64,000 bases of DNA from CATQGW01 sp965262235 (GTDB taxonomy: Bacteria > Chloroflexota > Dehalococcoidia > Bin125), in contig OZ253504.1 of NCBI GenBank assembly GCA_965262235.1, positions 1,240,001 through 1,304,000 on the forward strand, written 5' to 3'. A program made the position numbers and the translations under genes. Position 1 is the first letter of the stretch. Each line of letters begins with the position of its first letter. The notes below the pieces were generated by a model. The model had not been told where the DNA came from. It did not search any database and saw only the letters and a program-made list of their open reading frames with translations. This document shows positions 41,478 through 49,628 of this stretch, piece after piece.

Positions 41478-41804
41478 CTAGACGAGCGCCTCGTCGAGCC
41501 GCTTGGCGAGGTCGCCCTTGGGCCGGAAGCCGACGATCTGGCCGGAGACTTCGCCATCCTTGAAGACGAGCAGCGTGGGGATGCTGCGAATCCCGTACGT
41601 GGTGGCGATGCCGGGGTTCTCATCGGTATTCAGCTTGAAGAAGGCGACCTTGCCGTCGTACTCCTGGGCCAGCTCGTCAACGACCGGCGCGACCATGCGG
41701 CAGGGGCCGCACCAGGGGGCCCAGAAATCGACCAGCACGGGGAGATCGTTGTCCAGGACATCGACCTGGAAACTGCCATCGGTGACTTCGGTTGGCTTCG
41801 ACAT
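41478..41804 (-). CDS. trxA: Thioredoxin
   Basis: The 108-residue protein is a standard thioredoxin. It has VDFWAPWCGPCRMVAPVVDEL near residue 27 with the redox motif WCGPC, a cis-Pro in RSIPTLLVFKDGE near residue 75 and a terminal helix. It reduces protein disulfides and may recycle the peroxiredoxin at 18418. GGAGGAG precedes the ATG. It lies downstream of plsX with about 90 nt between them. Confidence 0.95.
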   Translation of the reverse strand: MSKPTEVTDGSFQVDVLDNDLPVLVDFWAPWCGPCRMVAPVVDELAQEYDGKVAFFKLNTDENPGIATTYGIRSIPTLLVFKDGEVSGQIVGFRPKGDLAKRLDEALV

Positions 41805-41893
41805 GTCAGTGCTCCTCCATCGACTCGCGCATCTGATGCGGGCGATATACCCAGCGTAAACGCGGCAGTCCGCCCGAGCTGTGTCGGCGGCAA

Positions 41894-42967
41894 CTATACC
41901 CGATGCCGGCGTTCGTCGCGCACCTGCGAATCGCCGCCGGCCGCGTCGGAATCGTCCTCGGCGGCGGTGCCGGCGACGGCCTCGCGGATCGAATCGACGA
42001 CGTTGGATTCGACGACGCCGCGCGCGGATCGAATGCCGCTGGCGACTGCTTCGGCGTTGGCGCGGCCGTGGCCGACCAGCACGGCGCCGTTGATCCCGAA
42101 GAGCGGCGCGCTGCCGACGCGGGCGTAGTCCCACTGGTCGCGCAGCGACTCAAAGGCGCCGCGCATCAGCCAGGCGCCGGCCATGTAGAGCAGCCGCTGG
42201 CTGACGCTCTTCTTCAGCTCACTCATGACACGCTCGGCGACACCCTCCGAGACCTTGACGGCGACGTTCCCGGTGAAGCCATCGGTCACGACCACATCGG
42301 CCGCGCCGCGGATCAGCGCGTTGCCCTCGATGTTGCCGACGAAGTTGGGCTCCTGGCGAGTCAGCAGTTCGTAGGCCTCTTGCGCGACCGAGGTGCCCTT
42401 GTTGCTCTCCTCGCCGACGTTGAGCAAGCCAACGCTGGGGTTTCGATGGCGTAGGACGCGCTCGAAGTAGGCCTTGCCCATGGTGGCGAACTGGCCCAGG
42501 TATTGGGGCCGGACCTCGGCGTTCGCGCCGACATCAAGGATCAGCGAGGTGGTGCCGCGCGCGTTGTGGAAGAGCGCGCCGAGCGCGGGGCGGGCGACTC
42601 CGGGGATGCGGCCGAGCCGCAGCAACGAGCCAGCCATCACGGCGCCGGTGTTGCCGAACGAGAGGAAGACATCGGCTTCGCCATCGGCGACGAGGCCGAG
42701 GCCGACCATGATCGAGGAGTCGCGGGCCTGGCGGATATGGGTGGGCTGTTCCTCCATGCCGAACGCCTCGGAGGCCTCCGCAAGGCGAAGGTTGGCCTGC
42801 GGGGCGGGCAGGATGCTGCGAATCTCGGCGCCGCGGCCGACGAGGATGATGTCGAGGTCGGGATCGCGCCCTGCCGCGAGCAGCGCGCCGCGGACGATCG
42901 CGGCCGGGGCGTTATCGCCGCCCATCGCGTCGAGCGCAACCGTGGTTCGTCGGCGCGGAGTGGTCAT
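41894..42967 (-). CDS. plsX: Phosphate acyltransferase PlsX
   Basis: PlsX makes acyl-phosphate from acyl-ACP for phospholipid synthesis. The 357-residue protein has VALDAMGGDNAP at its start, an SSIMVGLGLVADGEADVFLS segment, FGNTGAVMAGSLLRLGRI, and LDVGANAEVRPQYL. VVVTDGFTGNVAVKVSEGVA follows, all family signatures. The last 30 residues form an acidic tail. The ATG at 42967 is 2 nt after the stop of the upstream lipoprotein gene; a start 7 codons earlier would overlap it. The fabD/fabH partners often linked to plsX are absent. Confidence 0.94.
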   Translation of the reverse strand: MTTPRRRTTVALDAMGGDNAPAAIVRGALLAAGRDPDLDIILVGRGAEIRSILPAPQANLRLAEASEAFGMEEQPTHIRQARDSSIMVGLGLVADGEADVFLSFGNTGAVMAGSLLRLGRIPGVARPALGALFHNARGTTSLILDVGANAEVRPQYLGQFATMGKAYFERVLRHRNPSVGLLNVGEESNKGTSVAQEAYELLTRQEPNFVGNIEGNALIRGAADVVVTDGFTGNVAVKVSEGVAERVMSELKKSVSQRLLYMAGAWLMRGAFESLRDQWDYARVGSAPLFGINGAVLVGHGRANAEAVASGIRSARGVVESNVVDSIREAVAGTAAEDDSDAAGGDSQVRDERRHRV

Positions 42968-42969
42968 GA

Positions 42970-44208
42970 TCAGCCTTCCGATTCGCAACTGAACCCGGCC
43001 AGCAGCGGGACGGCCGCGGCTTCCGGGTCATCGCTATCGATCACGTGGAGCGAGAATTCGCGGCCGTTGGCGCTGCAGTACCAGGAATACGAGGCGATCT
43101 GCACGAGGCCCTCCCCCATGGCCGTTTCGCTCAGGGCCATCCGCGCGGGCCGGCCATCGACCGGCGCCGCGTCGCGGAAGTTCGAGCTGGTCTGCGCGCC
43201 GAGCGTGTCGGCGAGGGTGCGCTCGATCGCCACATCGGCGTTGAAGAAGGCCGCACCGACGACCTCCCAGACCAGCACCGCATCCAGCGCCTGCTCACTC
43301 TGGAGCACCACGATGCCGGCGTCAAAGTTGGGCGGGTTGGACGAAGGGACGCCGAACTCCTGCGCGACGTAGGACGTGCCGTAGACGAACGAGAAATCGA
43401 AACGCTGATACTCGCCAGGCGTTGCCTGGGATTCGAGCGGGGCGATAAACGAGTCGAAGGCCTGCTCGAGCGCGGGCAGCGTCGCCTCGTAGTCGTCTTC
43501 GACGGCGCCGCCGCGGACGACGTAGAGCAGCCCGTCGATCGACGTGAGGGTGGCCTCCCAGCGAACAAGGAAGCCGCCGGTGGCGCGGCGGTCCTCCTCC
43601 CAGACATAGCGCCAGCCTTCGACGCCGACCAGCGGCAGGATGACCGACTGGCGCTCGGGGGCGTCGACGAAGTCGGGCACGTTGAGCGCCTCGCGCCAGG
43701 CTGCGTCGAGCTGATCGTCGGGCACCGCGGCGACGATCGTGACATCCAGCAGCGCGCGGCCGGATTCGGCGAGGAAGGCCGCGCGGTCGATGCCGTTGGA
43801 GCTGGGGTCGCAGAATGGCGGGCAGATCAGTTCGAGGCTATAGCCGTAGGAGGGGTTGATGTAGCGGCGCAGCAGGTCGTCGGCGCGCGGCGGCGGGGCC
43901 GCGGCTTGTTGCTGGTCGGCGTCGTCGTCGGATTCCTGCGCCTGGCTATCGGACTGCTGCTGCGACGCGGATTGTTGCTGATCGGCCTGCTGGTCCTGCT
44001 GTGCTTGCTGTTCAGCCTGGGCGTGCGCGTCGGCTGCCTGCTGTTGTGAGGGGGCGTCAACCTCGCTCGCGCTCTGCTCGGCCGCGCCGGCGGCTGCGGG
44101 GCGGAAGAGCTCGTTGGCCTCGATGTGCTCGTTCGGGTTGCCGCCGCAGGCGCTGGTCAGCAGGGCTGCGAGCGCGAGCAGCATGGCCGCGACGGCGGCA
44201 ATCTTCAT
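42970..44208 (-). CDS. Gln/Ala-rich lipoprotein of unknown function
   Basis: The 412-residue protein has a signal sequence ending in lipobox TSAC (Cys21). A long low-complexity linker follows, rich in Gln, Ala, Ser and Asp (about residues 30-105). The folded part begins near residue 108 (RRYINPSYGYSLELICPPFC) and may hold two related alpha-beta domains, since FSFVYGTSYVAQEFGVP echoes the first start. Four Cys residues could form disulfides. The ATG at 44208 overlaps the previous stop (TGATG). The linker resembles that of the lipoprotein at 7330, but the domains differ. Confidence 0.75.
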   Translation of the reverse strand: MKIAAVAAMLLALAALLTSACGGNPNEHIEANELFRPAAAGAAEQSASEVDAPSQQQAADAHAQAEQQAQQDQQADQQQSASQQQSDSQAQESDDDADQQQAAAPPPRADDLLRRYINPSYGYSLELICPPFCDPSSNGIDRAAFLAESGRALLDVTIVAAVPDDQLDAAWREALNVPDFVDAPERQSVILPLVGVEGWRYVWEEDRRATGGFLVRWEATLTSIDGLLYVVRGGAVEDDYEATLPALEQAFDSFIAPLESQATPGEYQRFDFSFVYGTSYVAQEFGVPSSNPPNFDAGIVVLQSEQALDAVLVWEVVGAAFFNADVAIERTLADTLGAQTSSNFRDAAPVDGRPARMALSETAMGEGLVQIASYSWYCSANGREFSLHVIDSDDPEAAAVPLLAGFSCESEG

Positions 44209-45041
44209 CACGCTGCGGCCGCGCTGCTCAGCACGATGGTGCGATCACCGTGGCCAAGCGGGTCGAGCTCCCAGGAGCCATACCAGTCGCGGGGCTGGAG
44301 GCGCGCCTCGCGCAGCAGACCCTCGAGTTCGCCCGGCGTGATCGCGACGCGCAGCGGAAAGCGGGCCACGCTACGACGCACGGCGTGCTCAAGGGCGCAC
44401 TCGTAGATGTAGGTAACCCAGGCGATCGGGGCGACGCTGTCGGGCGGGTGAGCTGCGTCGCGCGGCTCGGCCAGCTCCTGGCTGGAGAGCTTGGTAACGG
44501 TGCCGAGGCGCTCGTCTTCGCGGACCCACTCGAGCCGCAGCGGCTGAGCGCCCGCCTCGAGGTCGTCGGAGCGCGGCGCGGTGACGTCGAGCGCGAGCTG
44601 ACCGCCCGGCGCCAGCCGTTGCGCGGCAGAGCAGAGCGTGGCGACCTGGTCGGCGCGGCGCAGCAGATGCTGGAAGGTCCCCAGCGCGCAGATCACGAGG
44701 TCGAACGAGCCGAGCGTTGCGGGCGCGGCGCGCATGTCGGCCTGGACGACGTTGACGCCGGCGTCGCGCATCGGCGTGCTGCCGTGCTTGAGCATCACCG
44801 GCGAGGCGTCGAGGGCGGTCACGTCGTGGCCGTTCTCGGCGAGCGGGATCGCGACGCGTCCGAGGCCCGCGCCGAGTTCGAGGATGCGGGCGCAACCAAA
44901 GCCGCTGGCCAGCTGTCGGTAGAGATCGAGATCAGCGTTGACTGCGCCAAAATCGAGCTCGTAGAAGGGCGCGATCGCTTCGAGTGAGCGCTCGACTTGC
45001 GCGGGTGACATCGCCAAGGGGTCCATGAGGTCGTGGCCCAC
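44208..45041 (-). CDS. Class I SAM-dependent methyltransferase
   Basis: The 277-residue protein has the SAM-binding ILELGAGLGRVAIPLAENGH segment (motif I) near residue 53. TALDASPVMLKHG (motif II) and FDLVICALGTFQHL (motif IV) follow, and LAPGGQLALDVTAP is the post-motif. The C-terminal part is beta-rich and ends in an Ala-rich tail. The substrate is unknown. A GTG start at 45041 is supported by GGAGG. It is the first gene of the minus-strand run that continues with the lipoprotein and plsX. Confidence 0.87.
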   Translation of the reverse strand: MGHDLMDPLAMSPAQVERSLEAIAPFYELDFGAVNADLDLYRQLASGFGCARILELGAGLGRVAIPLAENGHDVTALDASPVMLKHGSTPMRDAGVNVVQADMRAAPATLGSFDLVICALGTFQHLLRRADQVATLCSAAQRLAPGGQLALDVTAPRSDDLEAGAQPLRLEWVREDERLGTVTKLSSQELAEPRDAAHPPDSVAPIAWVTYIYECALEHAVRRSVARFPLRVAITPGELEGLLREARLQPRDWYGSWELDPLGHGDRTIVLSSAAAA

Positions 45042-45163
45042 GCTCCGCCTCCAGAGACGCCAGCGTATCAGCGGCTGGCGCGTTGACCACGCCGCGTGGC
45101 CATCCGTAGCCTTAGACGACGCGCCGGCGCACGCCAGCCCGACGCAGGGGGGACGGACGCACC

Positions 45164-45694
45164 ATGAGCGAGTGGGCTGAGGTGAGTCGTGCCGTCCGCG
45201 CCGGGGTGCGATCGATCGCCGATTTTCCCGCGCCCGGCATCCTGTTTCGCGACATCACCCCCTTACTCGCCCAGCCGGATGCGTTCAACGCGGCGATCGA
45301 CTGGTACGCAGCGTGTTGCGACGGGGTGGATGCAATCGCCGGCGTCGAGGCGCGAGGATTCATCTTTGGAGCGGTCGTCGCCCAGCGGCTCGGCCTGCCG
45401 TTCATCCCGGTGCGCAAGCTGGGCAAGCTGCCGGGGCCGACGATCGAGCGGCGCTATGAGCTCGAGTACGGGCACGACGGGATGGCGATCCACGCGGACG
45501 CAGTGAGCGAGGGCCAGCGAATTGCGCTGGTCGACGACCTGCTCGCGACCGGCGGGACGCTGGAGGCGGCGGCGGGGCTGCTCGCTGACGCGGGCGCGGA
45601 GGTGACGACGATCGCGGTCCTGATCGAGCTCGTCGAGCTGGGTGGGCGCGGGCGACTCGACGAGGCGGCCTTGCGCACATTGGTCAGGTACTAG
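45164..45694 (+). CDS. apt: Adenine phosphoribosyltransferase
   Basis: This enzyme converts adenine and PRPP to AMP. The 176-residue protein has the APT N-terminal FPAPGILFRDITPLL near residue 21 and a GVEARGFIFGAVVAQRLGLP segment near residue 60. The PRPP-binding loop IALVDDLLATGGTLEAA lies near residue 120. GGGGGGA precedes the ATG. It opens an operon for SAM by-product recycling: the next gene, mtnP, releases adenine, which this enzyme salvages. Confidence 0.94.
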   Translation: MSEWAEVSRAVRAGVRSIADFPAPGILFRDITPLLAQPDAFNAAIDWYAACCDGVDAIAGVEARGFIFGAVVAQRLGLPFIPVRKLGKLPGPTIERRYELEYGHDGMAIHADAVSEGQRIALVDDLLATGGTLEAAAGLLADAGAEVTTIAVLIELVELGGRGRLDEAALRTLVRY

Positions 45695-45698
45695 CGAC

Positions 45699-46571
45699 AT
45701 GGCCGAACCCAGGGTGACGCTCGCGGTGATCGGCGGCTCCGGCTTCTACGACATGCGGGGGCTGGAGGACCTGGAGACGTGGGCGCCGGAAACGCCGTTC
45801 GGCGCGACCAGCGACGAGATCGTGATCGGCACGCTGGAACGCAAGCGGGTGGCGTTTCTGCCGCGGCATGGCAGGGGACATGTGTGGCTGCCGCATGAGA
45901 TCCCGGTGCGGGCCAACATCTGGGCGCTCAAGGCGTTGGGCGTGCAGGCGATCATCGCGGTCTCGGCGGTGGGCTCGCTGCGCGAGCAGATCGCGCGCGG
46001 CGACATGGTGGTGCCCGACCAGATCATCGACCGCACGAAGGGCGACCGCGTGCGGTCGTTCTTTGAGGGCGGGATCGCTGCGCACGTGGGCTTCGCGGAC
46101 CCGTTCTGCGCGGACCTTGGCGCGCGGCTGGGGGATGCGGCGGACCAAGTGGGCAAGACGGTGCATCGCGGCGGGACCTACGTGTGCATGGAGGGTCCCG
46201 CGTTCAGCACGCGCTCGGAGTCGGCGCTGCACCGCTCGTGGGGGGCGGCGATCGTGGGGATGACGGCGATTCCCGAGGCGAAGCTGGCGCGCGAGGCGGA
46301 GATCGCGTACGCGATGCTCGCCACGGCGACCGACTACGACGTGTGGCGGGAGGGTGAGGAAGATGTGACGGCCGACGCGGTGGCGGCGGTGGTGCGGGAG
46401 AACGTCGCGGCGGCGCAAGCGATCGTCGCGGCGGTGGCACGGGGCCTGCCGGACGGCTGGGTGTCGACAGCCGCGGGGGCGCTGCGCGGCGCGATCATGA
46501 CGGACCCGACGCGCATTCCAGCGGCCGCTCGCGAGCGCTACGCGCTGCTCGTGGGCGAGTATCTGGCGTGA
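45699..46571 (+). CDS. mtnP: S-methyl-5'-thioadenosine phosphorylase
   Basis: This enzyme splits methylthioadenosine with phosphate into adenine and methylthioribose-1-phosphate. The 290-residue protein shows AVIGGSGFYDM at its start, FLPRHGRGHVWLPHEIPVRANIWAL near residue 52 and VSAVGSLREQIARGDMVVPDQ. A YVCMEGPAFSTRSES segment lies near residue 165, and the purine-specificity region ATDYDVW near residue 212. The start is 4 nt after the apt stop. Adenine feeds apt, and the methylthioribose part could feed methionine salvage, which is not seen here. Confidence 0.95.
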   Translation: MAEPRVTLAVIGGSGFYDMRGLEDLETWAPETPFGATSDEIVIGTLERKRVAFLPRHGRGHVWLPHEIPVRANIWALKALGVQAIIAVSAVGSLREQIARGDMVVPDQIIDRTKGDRVRSFFEGGIAAHVGFADPFCADLGARLGDAADQVGKTVHRGGTYVCMEGPAFSTRSESALHRSWGAAIVGMTAIPEAKLAREAEIAYAMLATATDYDVWREGEEDVTADAVAAVVRENVAAAQAIVAAVARGLPDGWVSTAAGALRGAIMTDPTRIPAAARERYALLVGEYLA

Positions 46572-47485
46572 ACGCCGAGGTCGTGATCGTGGGGGCCGTG
46601 ACATACGACGAGATTCACAGTCCGGCAGGGGATGTCGACGAGCTGCTGGGGGGTTCGGCGGTGCATGCGGCGCTGGGGGCTCAGTTCGCGGCTCAGGCGG
46701 CGCCGGTGTCGGTGGTGGGGGACGACTTCGACTTCGAGCTGCTGCAACCGCTGCGCGACGCCGGGGTGTCGCTCGACGGCGTGCAGCAGGCGCCAGGGGA
46801 GACGTTTCGCTGGGCCTGCGTCTATGACCCGAGCGGCGACCGGCGCGAGACGCTGTACACACGGGCCGGCGTGTATGAGTCGCACCTGGTGACGATCCAG
46901 CCGGACCTGCTCGATGCGCCGTACGTGTTTCTGACGGCGGGCAATCCCCAGCAGAACGAGACGGCGCTGGATCAGCTGCGCGACCCGCGGCTGATCGCGG
47001 TTGACACGATCGAGCGGGAGATCGTGACGCATCGAGCGGGGCTGATGCGCGTCGTTCGGCGCTCGCAGCTCGTGTCGATCAACGCGCACGAGGCGGCGAT
47101 GCTGATCGACTGGGGGGGCAGCGAGGAGGACGAGGCGCTGCCGCCGTCGGCGGCCGAGTGTCTGCGAGCGCTCGGGCCGGAGACGATCATCATCAAGCAG
47201 GCGTCGCAGGGGGTGGAGATCTTCGAGGCGGCGCGGCGGGTGCACGTCTCGGCGGTGCCGGGCCTGACAGTGGTCGACCCGACCGGAGCGGGCGATGCGT
47301 TCACAGGGGCGCTGTTGAGCGCGCTGGCGCGGGGCGATGAGCTGGTTGAGGCGGCGCGCTGGGGCTGCGCGGTTGCGTCGTTCTCGATTGGGGGGTTCGG
47401 CATCGACGGGCTGCTGGGGGCGAGCGCGGAGGGGGCGCGGGAGCGGCTGTCGTCGGTCGTGGCGGAGGAGCGGTCGATCTCATGA
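46568..47485 (+). CDS. PfkB-family sugar/nucleoside kinase
   Basis: The 305-residue kinase of the ribokinase superfamily has the first motif in a shortened form (ELLGGSAVHAALGAQFA near residue 24). The second motif, VVDPTGAGDAFTGALLSALA, lies near residue 235, with the anion-hole Gly and catalytic Asp. Its place in a SAM recycling operon suggests adenosine as substrate, since ahcY releases adenosine. Ribose or methylthioribose are alternatives. The start overlaps mtnP and the stop overlaps the next gene by 4 nt each. Confidence 0.83.
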   Translation: MNAEVVIVGAVTYDEIHSPAGDVDELLGGSAVHAALGAQFAAQAAPVSVVGDDFDFELLQPLRDAGVSLDGVQQAPGETFRWACVYDPSGDRRETLYTRAGVYESHLVTIQPDLLDAPYVFLTAGNPQQNETALDQLRDPRLIAVDTIEREIVTHRAGLMRVVRRSQLVSINAHEAAMLIDWGGSEEDEALPPSAAECLRALGPETIIIKQASQGVEIFEAARRVHVSAVPGLTVVDPTGAGDAFTGALLSALARGDELVEAARWGCAVASFSIGGFGIDGLLGASAEGARERLSSVVAEERSIS

Positions 47486-48363
47486 CGCTCTCACTGCGAC
47501 TTGGTCTGGCGCGCGAACGGCTGGTGATCACTCGTCGAGTCGACCCAGAGGACCTGGCGGCGGAGCTGCAGGCGCAGCGCTACGTCGCGGCGTACGCGCT
47601 GGCCCAGCTGGAGCCGGAGGCGTGGGACCGCTGCGAGTGGTGGTCGTGCCGGCTGGCCGCGGGGGATGCGCTGGTCTGTCACTCGCACGCCGGGCTGGGC
47701 GAGGCGACGACGTTGCTCGGTCCCGCGGCGGGGGTTGAGCAGATCCTCACGCTGCATCCGGGGCCGATGCGGACGTTTGCGATCTGCGAGCCGCAGCATC
47801 TCGAGGCTCTGCAGCGCGGTCATACGCTCTCGACCCTGCGGCGGATGATGCGGATGCTGGTGACGGCGGAGAGCTTCAGGCCGGTCGGCGGGGAGACGCT
47901 GCCGCTGATCGCGCAGCACACGCAGACGATCAATCGGCTCTACAGCGCGGAGGGCGGGCCGACGCGCTATTCACGCGAGCACATCGCGGACGGCTGCTAC
48001 CGAGGCGTGGTCAGCGAGGGGCGGCTGGTGGCAATCGCGGGAACGCACTCGATCAGCCCGACTCATGGGATCTCCGTGCTGGGCAACGTGTTCACGCATC
48101 CCGATCACCGCGGGCATGGCCACGCGACGAGCGCGACGAGCGCGGTGACGGCGGAGCTGCTGCGGACGACGGACGAGGTGGTACTGTCGGTTGACCCGCA
48201 GAATACGCCCGCCGTTCGCGCGTACCTCAAGCTCGGCTATCAGGAGGTCGGCCCGATCGTGGAAGCCAGCGCCAGCCGTCGCTCGGGGAGCATCTCGACT
48301 TCGCTACGCCGCTGGGTGGCGCGCCGTCGCGCGGAGGGCCGAGGCGAGGTCGTGCTGCAGTGA
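47482..48363 (+). CDS. GNAT-family N-acetyltransferase
   Basis: The 293-residue protein has a C-terminal GNAT fold: a GVVSEGRLVAIAGTHSISP strand pair, GNVFTHPDHRGHGHATSATSAV (acetyl-CoA-binding motif A) near residue 200, and the NTPAVRAYLKLGYQ end motif. The N-terminal 130 residues resemble a second, degenerate GNAT-like domain. The substrate is unknown. It sits in the middle of the SAM recycling operon with 4-nt overlaps on both sides, so a role linked to this pathway is possible. Confidence 0.83.
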   Translation: MTLSLRLGLARERLVITRRVDPEDLAAELQAQRYVAAYALAQLEPEAWDRCEWWSCRLAAGDALVCHSHAGLGEATTLLGPAAGVEQILTLHPGPMRTFAICEPQHLEALQRGHTLSTLRRMMRMLVTAESFRPVGGETLPLIAQHTQTINRLYSAEGGPTRYSREHIADGCYRGVVSEGRLVAIAGTHSISPTHGISVLGNVFTHPDHRGHGHATSATSAVTAELLRTTDEVVLSVDPQNTPAVRAYLKLGYQEVGPIVEASASRRSGSISTSLRRWVARRRAEGRGEVVLQ

Positions 48364-49628
48364 GCGGCGCGGGGACCTCTGACATCTTTGACCGTCGCCT
48401 GGCCGACGCGGGGGAGCAGCGGATCGCCTGGGCGGCGCGCGAGATGCCGGTGATCGCGCAGATTCATGAGCGCTTTGCGCGTGAGCGTCCATTGGACGGC
48501 GTGCGGATCGGCGCCTGCCTGCACGTGACTTCGGAGACGGCCAACCTGGCGCTGGCGCTGCAGGCGGCGGGAGCGGAGCTGACGATCTGCGCGAGCAACC
48601 CGCTCTCGACGCAGGACGAGGTGGCGGCGGCGCTGGTCGAGCGGGCCGGGATGCGTGTCTACGCGATCAAGGGCGAGAGCAACGAGCGCTACTACGACCA
48701 CATCGGGGCGGTGCTCGACGCACGTCCGCAGGTGACCGTCGATGACGGGGCAGACCTGGTCTCGAAGCTGCACAGCGACCGGCAGGAGCTGATCGACGAC
48801 GTGATCGGCGGCTGCGAGGAGACGACGACGGGGGTCATTCGGCTGCGGGCGATGGCGGCTGAGGGGGCGTTGCGCTACCCGATCATCGCGGTCAACGACG
48901 CGGCGACGAAGCACATGTTCGACAACCGTTACGGGACGGGGCAGAGCGCGCTCGACGGCATCATCCGGGCGACGAATCTGCTGCTGGCGGGCAAGGTGGT
49001 GGTGGTAGCGGGCTACGGCTGGTGTGGGCGTGGGGTCGCGTCGCGGGCGCGGGGGATGGGCGCGCAGGTGATCGTGACGGAGGTGGCGCCGCTGCGGGCG
49101 CTGGAGGCGGTGATGGACGGATTCCGCGTGAGCACGATGCTGGATGCGGCCGAGCAGGGCGACCTGTTCATTACGGTGACCGGTGATATCCATGTGATCG
49201 ACGCGCCGCATCTGGAGCGGATGCGCTCGGGCGCGATCCTGGCGAACGCGGGGCATTTCAATCATGAAGTCAATCTCGATGCGCTTGAGGCGATGACGGA
49301 GCAGCAACGCGAGGTCCGGCCCCTCGTGAGCGCGCACCGCACGAGCGACGGCCGGGAGCTGCTGCTGCTGGCTGAGGGACGGCTGGTGAATCTCTCGGCG
49401 GCCGAAGGGCACCCGGCCAGCGTGATGGACATGAGTTTCGCCAACCAGGCGCTGGCGGTGGAGTATCTGGTGCGGGCCGAACCGCGGCCGGCGCCCGGGG
49501 TCTGGGATGTGCCGCAGGAGATCGACGATCAGGTCGCGAAGCTGAAGCTGGCGGCGATGGGGGTGGGGATCGACGAGCTGACGCCGGAGCAGGAGCGGTA
49601 TCTGCACTCGTGGGACGCGGGGACATGA
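48360..49628 (+). CDS. ahcY: Adenosylhomocysteinase
   Basis: This enzyme hydrolyses S-adenosylhomocysteine to homocysteine and adenosine using tightly bound NAD. The 422-residue protein has IGACLHVTSETANLALAL near residue 50, an ICASNPLSTQDEVAAAL segment, and GCEETTTGVIRL near residue 155. The NAD-binding VVVAGYGWCGRGVASRARG lies near residue 218 and ANAGHFNHEV near residue 295. The family's C-terminal H-P-A-S-V-M-D-M-S-F segment is present, and the terminus (Y-L-H-S-W) is of the shorter form found in archaea and some bacteria. The GTG start overlaps the GNAT stop. Confidence 0.96.
   Translation: MSGAGTSDIFDRRLADAGEQRIAWAAREMPVIAQIHERFARERPLDGVRIGACLHVTSETANLALALQAAGAELTICASNPLSTQDEVAAALVERAGMRVYAIKGESNERYYDHIGAVLDARPQVTVDDGADLVSKLHSDRQELIDDVIGGCEETTTGVIRLRAMAAEGALRYPIIAVNDAATKHMFDNRYGTGQSALDGIIRATNLLLAGKVVVVAGYGWCGRGVASRARGMGAQVIVTEVAPLRALEAVMDGFRVSTMLDAAEQGDLFITVTGDIHVIDAPHLERMRSGAILANAGHFNHEVNLDALEAMTEQQREVRPLVSAHRTSDGRELLLLAEGRLVNLSAAEGHPASVMDMSFANQALAVEYLVRAEPRPAPGVWDVPQEIDDQVAKLKLAAMGVGIDELTPEQERYLHSWDAGT

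Noticed and set aside
41347..41481. A 44-codon plus-strand frame starting with GTG between the LLM and thioredoxin genes
   Set aside because: It overlaps the trxA stop, has no ribosome binding site and no recognisable motif; it is too short to support.
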